Assembly (NCBI GenBank): GCA_947561395.2
Contig: OX387184.1
Span: 5,084,001 to 5,148,000 of the forward strand
Direction of reading: 5' to 3'
DNA from: Buxus sempervirens
Taxonomy: Eukaryota > Streptophyta > Magnoliopsida > Buxales > Buxaceae
Length of the DNA stretch: 64,000 bases
This document shows, piece by piece, positions 45,573 through 56,900 of this stretch. Below the pieces are notes generated by a model. The model worked only from the letters and a program-made list of their open reading frames with translations, had not been told where the DNA came from and made no database searches. Both the position numbers and the translations under genes were made by a program. The first letter of the stretch is position 1. Every line of letters starts with the position of its first letter.

Positions 45573-45864
45573 AAATCGGATGGTTCGCCACTATGCCTTT
45601 ATACATTAAAGGAATTCTTGGAAATATAACTTAAAATGCCCGAACTGATGAAAGTATAAGAGGGTATGGTCCTAAATCTTCACCACTATGTCCGAACAAG
45701 AAAAAAGTTCTAAGATGTAAATCGGATCGTTCGCCACTATGCCTTTATACATTAAAGGAATTCTTGGAAATGTAACTTTAAAATGTCCGAACTGATGAAA
45801 GTATAAGAGGGTATGGTCCTAAATCTTCACCACTATGTCCGAACAAGAAAAAAGTTCTAAGATG
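45573..45864. repeat. 146-bp tandem duplication
   Basis: Two nearly identical copies start with AAATCGGATSGTTCGCC at 45573 and 45719. Only a few bases differ. No coding meaning is evident. Confidence 0.9.
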
Positions 45865-45884
45865 TAAGAAACGACTATTTTGTT

Positions 45885-46137
45885 TGTAGATTTACCAAGG
45901 TATTTTGTTTTGAATTTCTTTTTGCTCTTCCATTTTTTCTCTTAGTTGTCGTTTGAAGATTTACCAGGATCTGTTCCAATATCGTAATAAGTTATTTTGT
46001 TTTGAATTTCTTTCTGCTCTTCCAATCTCTCGTACTTGTCCTTTGAATATTTATCAGGTTCGGTAGAAGTTATTTTGTTTTAAATTTCTTTATTCTCTTC
46101 CAATCTCTCTTTTAGTTGTCGTTTGAAGATTAATGAA
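45885..46137. repeat. Left arm of an inverted pair of tandem arrays
   Basis: Three units of 78-92 bp, each with TTATTTTGTTTTGAATTTCT, GCTCTTCCAATCTCTC and GTTGTCGTTTGAAGATTTA. The same array appears in reverse complement at 49662-49917. Confidence 0.85.
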
Positions 46138-46560
46138 GAACTAATTATGTATAGATAATTACCCTAGAGATTAGAGATACATATCATGTAAGTATAATCA
46201 GAACATCAACACTAATACCAAAAATATTCCTTATCACAAATTCCCGATCAATAGGGGTTAGAAACATGAACCTGTTTTGTCGTTATAGTCGACTAAAAGA
46301 ATATTATAGCAATGTAATGCTGAAGATACACAATAATCAGGTCTTAGAAATTATCTAAAGGAATAAACAATGCATCAAAAATTAAAATGAAGAAGATGAG
46401 CAATGTTATAATGTCAATGGTTAATCTTTTTTGCTTCAAACAATAGCTATGCATATTGATAAACTACAACTAATTTGAATATTCAAAAAGACATTGGTTT
46501 CTTTACCAATGCTGATCAAACTGATCAATCTACAGACCAAAGAATAGAACTAGTCGGATG
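46138..46560. other. Loop sequence between inverted arms, left part
   Basis: AT-rich, with no recognised coding or RNA feature. It ends at the solo LTR target site. Confidence 0.5.
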
Positions 46561-46565
46561 GTAAA

Positions 46566-49005
46566 TGTGCGCACCCCGATTTCGGGCCGCACGACGAGGT
46601 GCATGAAGAAGTGATGCTCGCCTCGGGACTGGTTTGGAGTCGCCACTGCCTGAGAGGTGCAGGCAGACACAAAAGGGGCACCTATCCGGGCCTAATTATT
46701 CTGGTCTGCGGCTTTATTAGAGTTCTAAGTAAGTTCTCGGTTACGTCTAGGGAAGCCCGAAGACACCCTAGCCCGCCCTATCAATTGACAGGTCCCGTGG
46801 GTCTCCTTGGTCCTGAGTCAACTTAATTCTCACCCTTCCTAGACCAGCATGCACACTTATTTGGTCTGAGTGGGGACCATTGAAGACATAGGTCCCCTTT
46901 ATTTTGATTTTATCTTTTTATTTAGTTAGTGAAGTGGGTCTGATATGGGCCCTGTTGGGAGGCCCAGAGGAATCCAAGTTGGGCTTAAGTCAAGCCCATG
47001 GCCCAATTTGGGTTATTGGGTAACCCTTATTGGATTTTGGTTGTTTGATTTGAAGGTTTATTGAATATTCACACAATTAGTGAGTTTAAGTTTTTATTAG
47101 GGCCCATTGGGCTTGGATTTGGCCCAAGGGCAATTCAACCAAGTGGCCTTAGCCCATTTGTCAAAATGGGCTTTGGTTGGGCCAGACGGGATGTGGGCCC
47201 CATTGGAGGGCCCACGAAGCCTTGGTGGGCCCACTTAGGCCCACAGTCTCAAAATGGGCTTGGGAAAGTCCAAAAAGCCCAATTAGTTCAGATTATACAA
47301 AAATGGGTCGGATTAGGTCCAGCCGGGTCGGAAAAATGGATTTTTAAATTACTTTATCGAGTGACCGTATTTAATTCACGGTCTGGTCAAAACCGTAATT
47401 TTAATACGGTTCAGGCCAGACCGTAGATTAACTACGGGCACGCTTGGACCGCTCTGAGTATACGGTTTTTGTCCGAACTTGCATCTTTGTGCCAATTTCG
47501 ACCGGAATTAGTTCTGGTGGGCTCCTTGGATGTTCCGACGACGCCTGTGAGGGTTCTCAGCACTTTCATTATACTGCATTTGTTCCGTTTGCCTTCAAAT
47601 CCTCCTTTTTTGTCTTCAATACCTTGTAAGGAAACAAAGTCCCTTCTTCTTCATTTTGCTGGTTCACCTTTTAGTCATTTTCAATGAAAAGGGAAGGAGG
47701 GATAAGGACTACATAGGATAAATTTAAGAGGATACATTCCTCTTGCATTGGTAAATGGAATTCAATAAAAGCTGTTAGTTTCCATATCCCTTTTCTTTGA
47801 CTTGTTCCACTTGTCCATTATCTTTCTTTTTCATGAAGAGACTCTCATTCGTATAAGGAAATTCCAGCAAAAATAGAACAAAAGGGTTAGTAGCAAGGTA
47901 GTGAAAATGAGAAACAATGTTTAAATGAAACAATTCACATAGAAAAGTAAAGGAACCGCTAAAGGGGTTACCACACTGTTACTTATTTGGTGATGTTTAG
48001 ATTCTCCGAAGATTCCGGCAGCGCTTCCGCGTCCCCTTGAATTCTTAGGATTGGTTTTGAAAGGGTCTTGGTAGGTTGATTATGCTTATAAGATGAAAGG
48101 GGAGGTTGGGTAGCACTCCAAGGGCAAAATGGGTATTTTTGGGTTAGGTATTGGGGTGGCGAGGCTTGGGCAGAGTTTGGACGTGGAGAAGACAAGGAAA
48201 GAGAGGGGGGCTAGCAAGGAGGACCAGCTTGTTCAAATGAGGGGGTGGCCTCTCTATTTATAGGCAAAATTTTCGTGCCCGTATTTGAAGTACGGGCGAA
48301 AAACGCACATTTTCAAATCTCGCAAAATCGGCCGTACGGAACGCGTGTCCCGCTGTACAGCAACACGCGTCCCCTTCTAGAAGCTTGCCCGTATTTGAAA
48401 TACGGGCATGCCTCGCCCATACTTCAAATACGGTCCAGCACGTTTTTAAAATGCTGGATTTCAAATGCTTTATTAAATTTGACTTATTTAAAGATTTTTA
48501 TCCGATTTTTTGATTATTTTATTATAAAAACGAGATTCTCTTATTAAAATAATATTTAAAAAATAAAGATATGATTATTTTATTTATTTAATTCATTTAT
48601 TCTGCTTTTTGCTGCTGTTTTGCCACATGGGCAGTTTTCTTGAAACTTCAACTGCTCATAACTTTTCCGTCCGATGTCCGATTTCAGCAAATTTGATGCC
48701 GTTGGAATCGGCTCGGAATCCACTATCCACTGGGATCAAATTGGGCAATTGAATTGGGGTCGAGCAAAAAGTCAATTTTCGCTTCCCCAAAAGTTTGACT
48801 GGCTCATAATTTCCTCATCCGGACCCCGATTCTGGCAAACTCAATTGCGTTAGAACCGTGTCGAAATGCTCTTTTCAATGAGAGGAAGTTTGATGGCCAA
48901 TTCTCTTTGAGTTAAAAAGTCAATTTGCAGGCCCCTCAGGGTTTGACTTTTTAATTGAAAATTTTATTTTCTGCATTTTGGGGGTGCAAAAATCAGGTGC
49001 TAACA
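46566..49005. mobile_element. Solo LTR (2440 bp) with perfect target-site duplication
   Basis: Starts TGTGCGCACCCCGATTT and ends GGTGCTAACA. It is flanked on both sides by GTAAA (46561-46565 and 49006-49010). No internal retrotransposon domain is present, so the internal region was presumably lost by LTR-LTR recombination. The orientation is unclear: the plus strand has a TATA-like CTATTTATAGG at about 48254, whereas the minus strand begins TGTTAGCACC, a frequent LTR start. It is GC-richer than its surroundings and carries a set of dyad motifs. It sits inside the loop of the inverted arms, so it inserted later than they formed. Confidence 0.9.
47363..48435. repeat. Series of dyad-symmetric CCGTA...TACGG motifs in the solo LTR
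   Basis: GACCGT-9-ACGGTC (47363-47383); AACCGTA-7-TACGGTT (47391-47411); CCGTAG-5-CTACGG (47421-47437); GCCCGTA-7-TACGGGC (48277-48297); TGCCCGTA-7-TACGGGCA (48386-48408); imperfect GCCCATA-7-TACGGTC (48415-48435). Four have the same 7-7-7 layout, or 8-7-8 for the longest. A separate hairpin, ACGCGTGT ... ACACGCGT, is at 48341-48370. Confidence 0.85.
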
Positions 49006-49010
49006 GTAAA

Positions 49011-49661
49011 CAAATGCTAGCTAAACAGAGATAATAAAATTAAGTATTTGTAAACTCTGTAAAAACTGATGTACTAAGAAGAGGAAGATGAGGATAACGC
49101 TCACTTTCCAGCACAAAAACAAAATGAGAAAAAAAATTTCAATCAGTGCCAATAACAAGACAAGAAAAATAATTTTCTTTCTATTTGTTTTAGCTCAAAA
49201 TGCAGTCTCTGAATGAACCTCGTAAATCTTGTTGGTGCATTTTAATAATAGAAAAAAGAAAATAAGAAAACGTGTATCAAAACCTTAGAGGAAACAGCAC
49301 CTTATTCTAATGTGGTTTTGGTGTGTGTACTTTTATTCTCGCATGATCTTGGTGTGTATACTTTTATTCTCGCATGATGCCTTTATCTCTTCTATAAACA
49401 CTTTATCTTAAATCATTATTTTTCAGAAACCCCAAAAACATCTCTTTTCATCTACACGATTTTATCATTTTCTTAATCTTATTTAGGCAAAGAAAGGTGT
49501 TTTGTGGTTGTGCTTTGTCTTTCTTGTCAGTGCAAAACAGAGAAGACTCACAGTTTGACTGGACTGTTGTATCCTAGGGACGTCGTGCTACTGTATCTAC
49601 TGCATCAAGAATGCGACATTGTTTGGGAATTCAGTTAGGTTTTTCTTCTGCTATTCTAATA
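49011..49661. other. Loop sequence between inverted arms, right part
   Basis: No gene seen. It contains a small duplication of TACTTTTATTCTCGCATGAT (at about 49328 and 49359). Confidence 0.5.
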
Positions 49662-49917
49662 AATCTTCAGCCAACAACTACGAGATTGGAAGAGTAGAAA
49701 GAAATTCAAAACAAAATAACTTCTTATGATCTTGGAACAGAACCTGGTAAATATTCAAACAACTACGAGAGAGATTGGAAGAGCAGAAAGAAATTTAAAA
49801 CAAAATAACTTTTATAGAACCTGATAAATATTCAAACGACAATTATGAGAGAGATTTGAAGAGCAAAAAGCAATTCAAACAAAATAACTTCTTACGATCT
49901 TGTAATAGATCCTGGAG
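49662..49917. repeat. Right arm of the inverted pair of tandem arrays
   Basis: Reverse complement of the array at 45885-46137: three units with GAGATTGGAAGAG(C/T)AGAAAG, AATTCAAAACAAAATAACTT and ATATTCAAAC. The outermost unit (to 49917) also keeps GATCCTGGAGAG, matching CCAGGATCTG in the left array. Confidence 0.85.
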
Positions 49918-50835
49918 AGCTTTTGTCTGGTGGATGAAGGGTAGTGTTTGGATCAGGATTCCATTTGAAAGGCTTTCATGCCCGTTTGGATTCTCTCAAG
50001 CTAAAGGTGAACATTTGGAGTGATTTGAATTCGGGGTCTCAACAATTGCTACACCGACGATGAAGTGAATTTACTCAGAAAAAAGATGAATTTACTTGAG
50101 TACGAGGTGAATGATGAATTTACTCGAGTATGAGGTGAATTTTCTCAAGTATTGGTTAGATTTAGAAAATTTACCCCAGCTATGTGATCGCATTCAGAAT
50201 TGGATGGATATTTTAAATATAGAGATTAATTAAATGTATTTTAAATTTTATAATTATACTTTGATGGTCTTCACTTTTCACTTAATAGTAACAAATGAAA
50301 GTGATTATTATTATTTCTTTTTCTAAAAAATAAGTCATAGTACTGGGATTGTTAAAAACATTGTTGTGATTTACAATCTTCATGAACTACGGGAATTTGA
50401 TACCCTTATTCCATTTAAATTTCTATTTTTATAGGAAATTTCTATTTTTATAGGAAAATGATGATTTCTCGTCATCCTTAATTGTCTTGAGTTCCATTGA
50501 TTCTTTTATGATAGTTTTACTCCAATATTTTTTATAGATAAAATTTTCTCTTTCTTTAAGTAGACTCTATTTATTCTTCTTTTTTCTTTCTCCTTTTCTA
50601 TACATGTCGAACTATAAGAATGGAGTAGGCTTGTGATTACCTTTCATTATAGATTTTTGTTGACGGTAATACCATCCATGAGCCCTTTCCACGAGAACCG
50701 AAGAGAAAAAACATCGTTTCAGTAATGGTAAGTGCCAAACACAATTACCACTCTACTCAATTTTGTTGATTTCATGATTTGATTATTTAACTCTTTTTTT
50801 CTATGTTTTTGGGTATAGGTTTTTTCCCCATTATT
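49918..50835. other. AT-rich stretch, no gene seen
   Basis: A short GAATTTACTCGAGTA(C/T)GAGGTGAAT-type tandem repeat lies at about 50066-50145, given here in two parts: GAATTTACTCGAGTA and YGAGGTGAAT. No protein, RNA or transposon domain was recognised. Confidence 0.5.
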
Positions 50836-51250
50836 TAAGGGCGTCAAATGGCTATTAATATTTTATAAAGAAAAAAAAAATTCGATACCAATTTAGTTTG
50901 ATCCAAATTTAAACCGATTTAAGTATTTGATTTCCAAAATAAGCATTCAGATCCAATTAAACCCAAATTTGATCTGCATTTTAAAACCAAAAATCAGTCC
51001 TTTCCAAAAATAAATAAACTCTCCATTTTATTGTCAAGAATCAAGCCCATTTCGTTGAAGCTCCTATAATTTAAGTCAATTCATTAAATCTCCAATTAGA
51101 AATTAACTTTAATTAGAAGTTAATTACATTTAAATTTGGTCTGATTGTTTGATTGGAACTCAGAAGTACAGTCGATTGCATCCTTCGACAATATGAGACC
51201 AACTTATGGTCCAATTTGGATACAGATCCAATCCATTGACAACTCTTTTC
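50836..51250. mobile_element. Possible degenerate hAT-like MITE
   Basis: Left end AGGGCGTCAAATGGCT and right end CCATTGACAACTCT are imperfect inverted repeats of the plant hAT-MITE type. The body is AT-rich and non-coding. No target-site duplication is visible. Confidence 0.35.
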
Positions 51251-52388
51251 AAGTCACATTTACGATTTAGATTTGTTATGTTTATAAGAATACCAAGAAT
51301 TATACATTGAATTTAGTCGTCTCATGAATTTACCATATGAGAGTATCAGACAAAATTTAACATAAAAAAAGAAACAAAAGAAAAATTGCCTAATAAAAAA
51401 CGAAATTAAAAAACCTCATCAGGGTAAAGAGTGAACAATTCCTTAAATTTGAAAGAACCAAACCATTTTGAAACTACTCCCCAAGGAATTCAAATATACA
51501 ATAAGGACAATAAATAAAATTCTTGACAACTATATTCAATGAGACTGTTTCACTCAGTGGTTCCCCCATGAAACTTGCGGATGGATGGCACTTTTCAATA
51601 GTGGGGCCCACACCCCCAAATACATCTCAACTGGTGGTTTCACTGAACCACCGGGGATGGCACTTTTCAATAGTTGGCTCTAGAAGAAATGCTCGCATAT
51701 TCAATAAGGCTTGGCTCGTTTTGTATATATATAATTAGTAAAATTTAATTTATAATTAAATATTTTTCTAGAGTAAAGAAGTTAACAAATAAAAAAATAA
51801 ACTCTAGTTAACAACCATTCAAGTCTTAATAAAATTATAAAATATATTCATTAAAAACACTAAAGTTTTTACTTTTTCTTTATAACACAAGCTTTTAGCT
51901 TTAGTTATTTTGTTTCTTTTTGAAAGATTTCAAAGTTTGTTTCGTTTATTTTGTTCTTCATTATAAGTTCTTAATATTTGATAAAGGACAAAATGATTCT
52001 GGATAAAGAACCCTTAGCTTATTTTATTTTTTTTGTTAGTCTATTGACTTTGTTGTTTTCAGCCATCTATTTCTTTTATCAAATTTTGAATATTTTTGTC
52101 TCACAAGGAACAAATGTTACTTAAAGAACCCTTTGAGATTTTTTTTTTAATACTTTTTTTAGAATGAATATTTGTTGCGAGTAGATTGATATTTTTTTCC
52201 TTTATATAAATCTAAACAAAAAACAATTAAAGCCATTTTTTCCTTTATATAAATCTGAAACGAGCTTTTTGTGAGCCAAGCTCATGAATTCTTAACGAGC
52301 TTGAGCCCAAATTTTTTTAAAGAACCTCATGAGCTTGAGCTTTACAGCCCTTAATAAATGAAAACACAAAGGAGAAAGAAAAAAAAAA
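51251..52388. other. AT-rich stretch, no gene seen
   Basis: Contains GATGGCACTTTTCAATAGT at 51584 and again at 51656 (72 bp apart), and a short perfect palindrome-like GGTGGTTTCACTGAACCACC at about 51633. Nothing else is supported. Confidence 0.5.
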
Positions 52389-52534
52389 GGTAAGGAATTT
52401 ACTAAATATAAAAATATAGAAAAAACTAAGGTACTCTCATATTTTATAGATAACTAAACAAGGTAAGGAATTTACTATATATAAAAACATAGAAAAAACT
52501 AAGGTACTCTCATATTTTATAGATAACTAAACAA
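52389..52534. repeat. 73-bp tandem duplication
   Basis: GGTAAGGAATTTACTA starts at 52389 and 52462. The two copies differ at only a few bases. Confidence 0.9.
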
Positions 52535-52800
52535 GGGAGGTATGGTGGGGGAGGGAGAGAGAAATATGAAGTTTACAAGACTAATTATAACAAAATGCAA
52601 AACAAATCATCTATTGATCCATTTTTCAGACTTATTACCAAACCACAAATAAACTAGTTGGGTAAGTGCTATTTCGACTCAAGCCTATTTTGGACGGCCA
52701 CGTGACAATGGAACAAACAACAATACAACTCAAACAATTCATAGGTTTAATCTTACTTATATGCAGAAAAGATTAGTTTCAGAGTAGCCTTATTGTCCAT

Positions 52801-52801
<1 letters not shown>

Positions 52802-52854
<53 letters not shown>
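52802..52854. repeat. (TG)n(AG)n microsatellite
   Basis: A (TG)6-7 run changes directly into about 19 AG dinucleotides. Confidence 0.95.
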
Positions 52855-52857
<3 letters not shown>

Positions 52858-53985
52858 AAGATTTATATCCACCATATGCAATAAAAATAGTTAAAAAAAG
52901 AGGAAAGAGAAGAAAAACCGCTGCTGATTAATAACAAAAGAAAGGGGTTCTCGGAATATATCCTGTTTTCCCAAATGAAGGTGCCAAAAATCAAGCAACT
53001 GAAATCCATGGACAATAACTGCCTACGGATTAATTATGCATACAAAAATGTTTTCCCAGCTAGAGCTGGAGCTGGAGCAGGAGAACTTTCTTGGAGGAAT
53101 GAAATTAAATCAGAAATGGCAAAAAATATATTGGTGTGCTTCTATCAATCTTAGCTGCTTAGATATTTATTATATCATACCAAGAAATGATGAGATTAAT
53201 AGCAATTCAGACTCTATATATGTTTATACATATTTCAGTTGACAGTAATAGCACTTCAGAATCCAGTCTTTGTGAAGATACTGATAGAAGGGAATTCAAC
53301 TAGACATAAGAAGGTTAATGCAATTTGTAAGAGAAAAAACAGAGAAGATTACTGGTTTACATTCTTGAAACAACAAATTTTATCCATTAGACCAGTCTGA
53401 ATTTACAACGCAAGACTGTAAACATAGTGAAGATCTCAAACAACGGTACAGCCAATTTCTTCTCAGGGAACTGGTCTGATGTTGCTTGTGAAGCCCTTCC
53501 TATTGTTGTTGAGTTCTAAAGTTTTGGAAACCTATGGGTCGAGTTTTCTCTACTCAAAAAAAGTCTTTTAACATTTGTTTCACTAAAAGGTAATGTTGAA
53601 AAAATAGAAAAAGGGAAAGAAGGAAAAGAAAGTAGGAACAAAACAACAGGAATCAGAGAGTGAAGCTTTAACTAATTTGATAAATATTTCTACTAAAACA
53701 ATATTCTTCAATTAGTTCAAAGACAGAGACAGAAACAAATGAGTGCAGGGGGGAAGAACATGGTTCATAATTTCATTAAAACAATGCACTTCGATAAGTT
53801 CAAAAACAGCAAGAAACCTTACATTTGCATCATTGGATGCCTTTTTGGTTCCATTAGAAAAGGGGAAAGAAAGCAACTGAGTGATAACAGGAGGAATGAT
53901 GGGGGATTTTTTGCAAAGCTCTCATCTTTAACATGAAAAGTAGAGATGTCCACTCCAGAGGTAATAGAAACGTAAGGAACCAAAA
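52855..53985. other. No gene recognised
   Basis: A-rich sequence with short frames that have no family resemblance and no repeat structure. Confidence 0.5.
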
Positions 53986-56900
53986 ATTTTCTATTAATCT
54001 CCTCAAATTTTCTACTTAATCCACTTCTGTTGCCCTAACATTCTTAGTTTTGATCAGATCGCAGTGATTAAAGTGTTTCACAATTATATCCTAAATCTTT
54101 CAAGCATTAATTTGTCTTCCCATTAGCATCTAAGTTTGTAATCAAATCCCTCCTTTCCCATTAGCTATCCTATGAAAGCATCTAACTTTACCATCGCCTT
54201 AAACATTTTACATGAGAATTTTGTCGCTAGAAATCTCTCCAAGATGAACTCTAAGGTGAATGCATTTTGCGCTTTCCATACCATTCAAATGTCTACATAC
54301 CTGCTTTAACAAGGAAGTAAATTTGGTCAAATTCCTCTTATTTCCGTATTTCGAGTCTTCCAAATGTTTTAAATCTACCTTTAACAAAACACCATGATCA
54401 TGAATTTATGACCTACCATCCTCCAAAATTCCATATTCACCAAAATCTAAATGCTTCCACTCTCTTAAATCAGCCTTTAATCAATCCCAATGATCATGAA
54501 TTTATGAACTACCATCCTCCAAGCATAAGCCCCAACATCATTCTTTTGGTAAGTGATTAGATTGATCATCATTAGATGAGGATCATGGAGAGTGAGGAGA
54601 TACCAAAAAAGACTCAAAACCAAGAAGCTAGGAATACTAACTATAACAAGGCATTTTGTTGGAGGCAACAAAAGGCAATGGGGCCTACGGAGCCCCATTT
54701 ATACCACCACTCAAAACGACAACTCAAAACACCAATTCATTAGCTAAACTCACCCCTATTTCACTTACGAAGCAACCGGGCTCAGCTCAACAAAAGAAGC
54801 TGCATCCCGTAGGTAAAGAGCCCCGTAGGCCCTTCGGGAAATATAGTAGAAAGAGAACCGCTGGTTTGACTTTACTCTCCCCTGTAACCCTTTGCCTCAC
54901 TTATAACTAACTATAACAAGGCATTTTGTTGGAGGCAACACTACAAACACACGTATTTTGGGCAAAAATGGATATCTCCATGGCACGTATCTTTCCAAAC
55001 TTGAACGGGGTTCCATTCCCTATTCTATACCAAAGAAGCGTGTTGTTTTCTTTTGTTTCATTAATATAAAATCTGTTGTTATTTAGGGGGGGGAAAAAGC
55101 TCAATAATGTGGTTCCATGAATCTCCCAAAAGGGAGTTATGCTCACATTTTGACAATTTGACGTTCAAATCATGTTGATTGATGCAAAGTTTGCTTTTGA
55201 TCAATACATACCATAGACCTTCTCAATCCCCTTAGGATTGCAAATGCCGTTTAGAACTCCAACTCACCAAGTTACTCATATTTGAGGCACAAAAATCTTT
55301 TGGCTTACCAATGTAATCCCATATGACAAAGTGGTTTTTTCCCCTCCCTCCAACAAAAAGGTCTCATGGATAAGTGTATCACCTTAACCACTTTTCTAGG
55401 AATTTACAACACCAGCATGAACTAAGTAAGTAAACATTCCAGCATGACCAGATATGGAAATCGTAGCACCGACACATATTATGATCCTTTCAACCTATCC
55501 AACTTCCATTCACACATATCAATGACTAGTTTCCAAAATTCCATTCAACAAGGATACTGACTTAAGCCAATAACCCAAATTTAATTGGCCAATAGGCCAG
55601 TTAACATCCAGGGATTTGCATTTAGGATTGGATTCTATCCATACTCAAATGTTGTTCACCAATGCCCTTTTTTGTGTGCACTAGATACCTTCTCAAAGAG
55701 TTATTATGAATCTCACATTTTCAACACCCAAAGGAGAATCTTCAAGTGAATAGTGTAATCAACATAAAAAAAATTGCAAGATTCTACTATTCAATTCAAT
55801 CACTTTGCCTGCATCTTCAACTAAGTACATCTGAAACCACAGGTGAAAAAATGAAAAAAGAACATAGACTGGGTCAACCTCTAAAGGACTCCAAGAATCC
55901 TCAAGGAGCTCCATTAATTATAACTAGAAAATGAAGATTCTTAACCCCTAACCATAATCTCCACCTCAAGCTTCCAAAAAATCATCAATAAAATTCCAAC
56001 TCACCCTATTATTAGAAGAAGCTTTCAAGATCAGTGTACCAGATAAAAACTGCAAATCCAAAGGCCTATCCCAATCTTCCACTATCCCATTTGCCACAAG
56101 CACTTCATCTACAATCTGCCTTCCATGTTACACACCTTCTCAAATAGTTGCTGTGGATCCAAGCTATTGTTTTACATGTGAAGAAAATGTCTTGATACTA
56201 ATCTTATACTAAATACTAAATAGATAGGGTCAAAGTCCTTCACTTGTCTTCCCCTGTCCTTGCATTTAAAGCAACATAAGTGGAACAATGCATATTTTGG
56301 CAAAGTGTTCGACCCACAATTCATTAAAAACTTTCAAGAGTTTTTGCTTGATAATCTCCTAACATATTCAATTGAATGCTAGGAGGAAAGCCATCTAGGA
56401 CAAGAGCTTTTCCACCATCAAGATCCAAATAGTTCCCTAACCACCTCAAAATTTTCACCTTAGTCCACCATCTTTGCTCTGAAGAAAAGCATCCCTGAGG
56501 AAATGTGTCTAGTTTCAATCAGATTTGTACAATCACTAGTTTGTTTAACTACTGTTTCATCAATCCTTTTGCGTTTTCGATTGTATTCCATTATCAACTG
56601 AGTTTGCAATCAAATTCCTCATCCTCCCACTAGATACCATATGAAAGTAATCAATGTTACCATTACCCACCAAACCATTCTACATTAGATCTTTCATGCC
56701 ATAGATTTCCTTTGGATCACCTTTAAAATGAATGCATTTTGCTCTTTCCACAACATTCATATTTCTGCACTGTTTAAAAGGGACAAATTCAATCCAACGC
56801 CTCCTTTTTCATTACCATAAGCCTCCAAGAATCTTAACTACTTTGTTCTTTTAAATCTCACCATAAGCATTCCCAACAAACATGAATTTGTGGCCAATCA

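Noticed and set aside
47061-47426. A 121-residue plus-strand frame rich in Gly, Pro and Trp
   Set aside because: It lies in the GC-richer GGGCC-word region of the solo LTR; its composition is explained by the short repeated words.
54656-54910. An 84-residue frame across the GC-richer insert
   Set aside because: It starts in one 35-bp repeat and ends at the other, so it is an accident of the insert.
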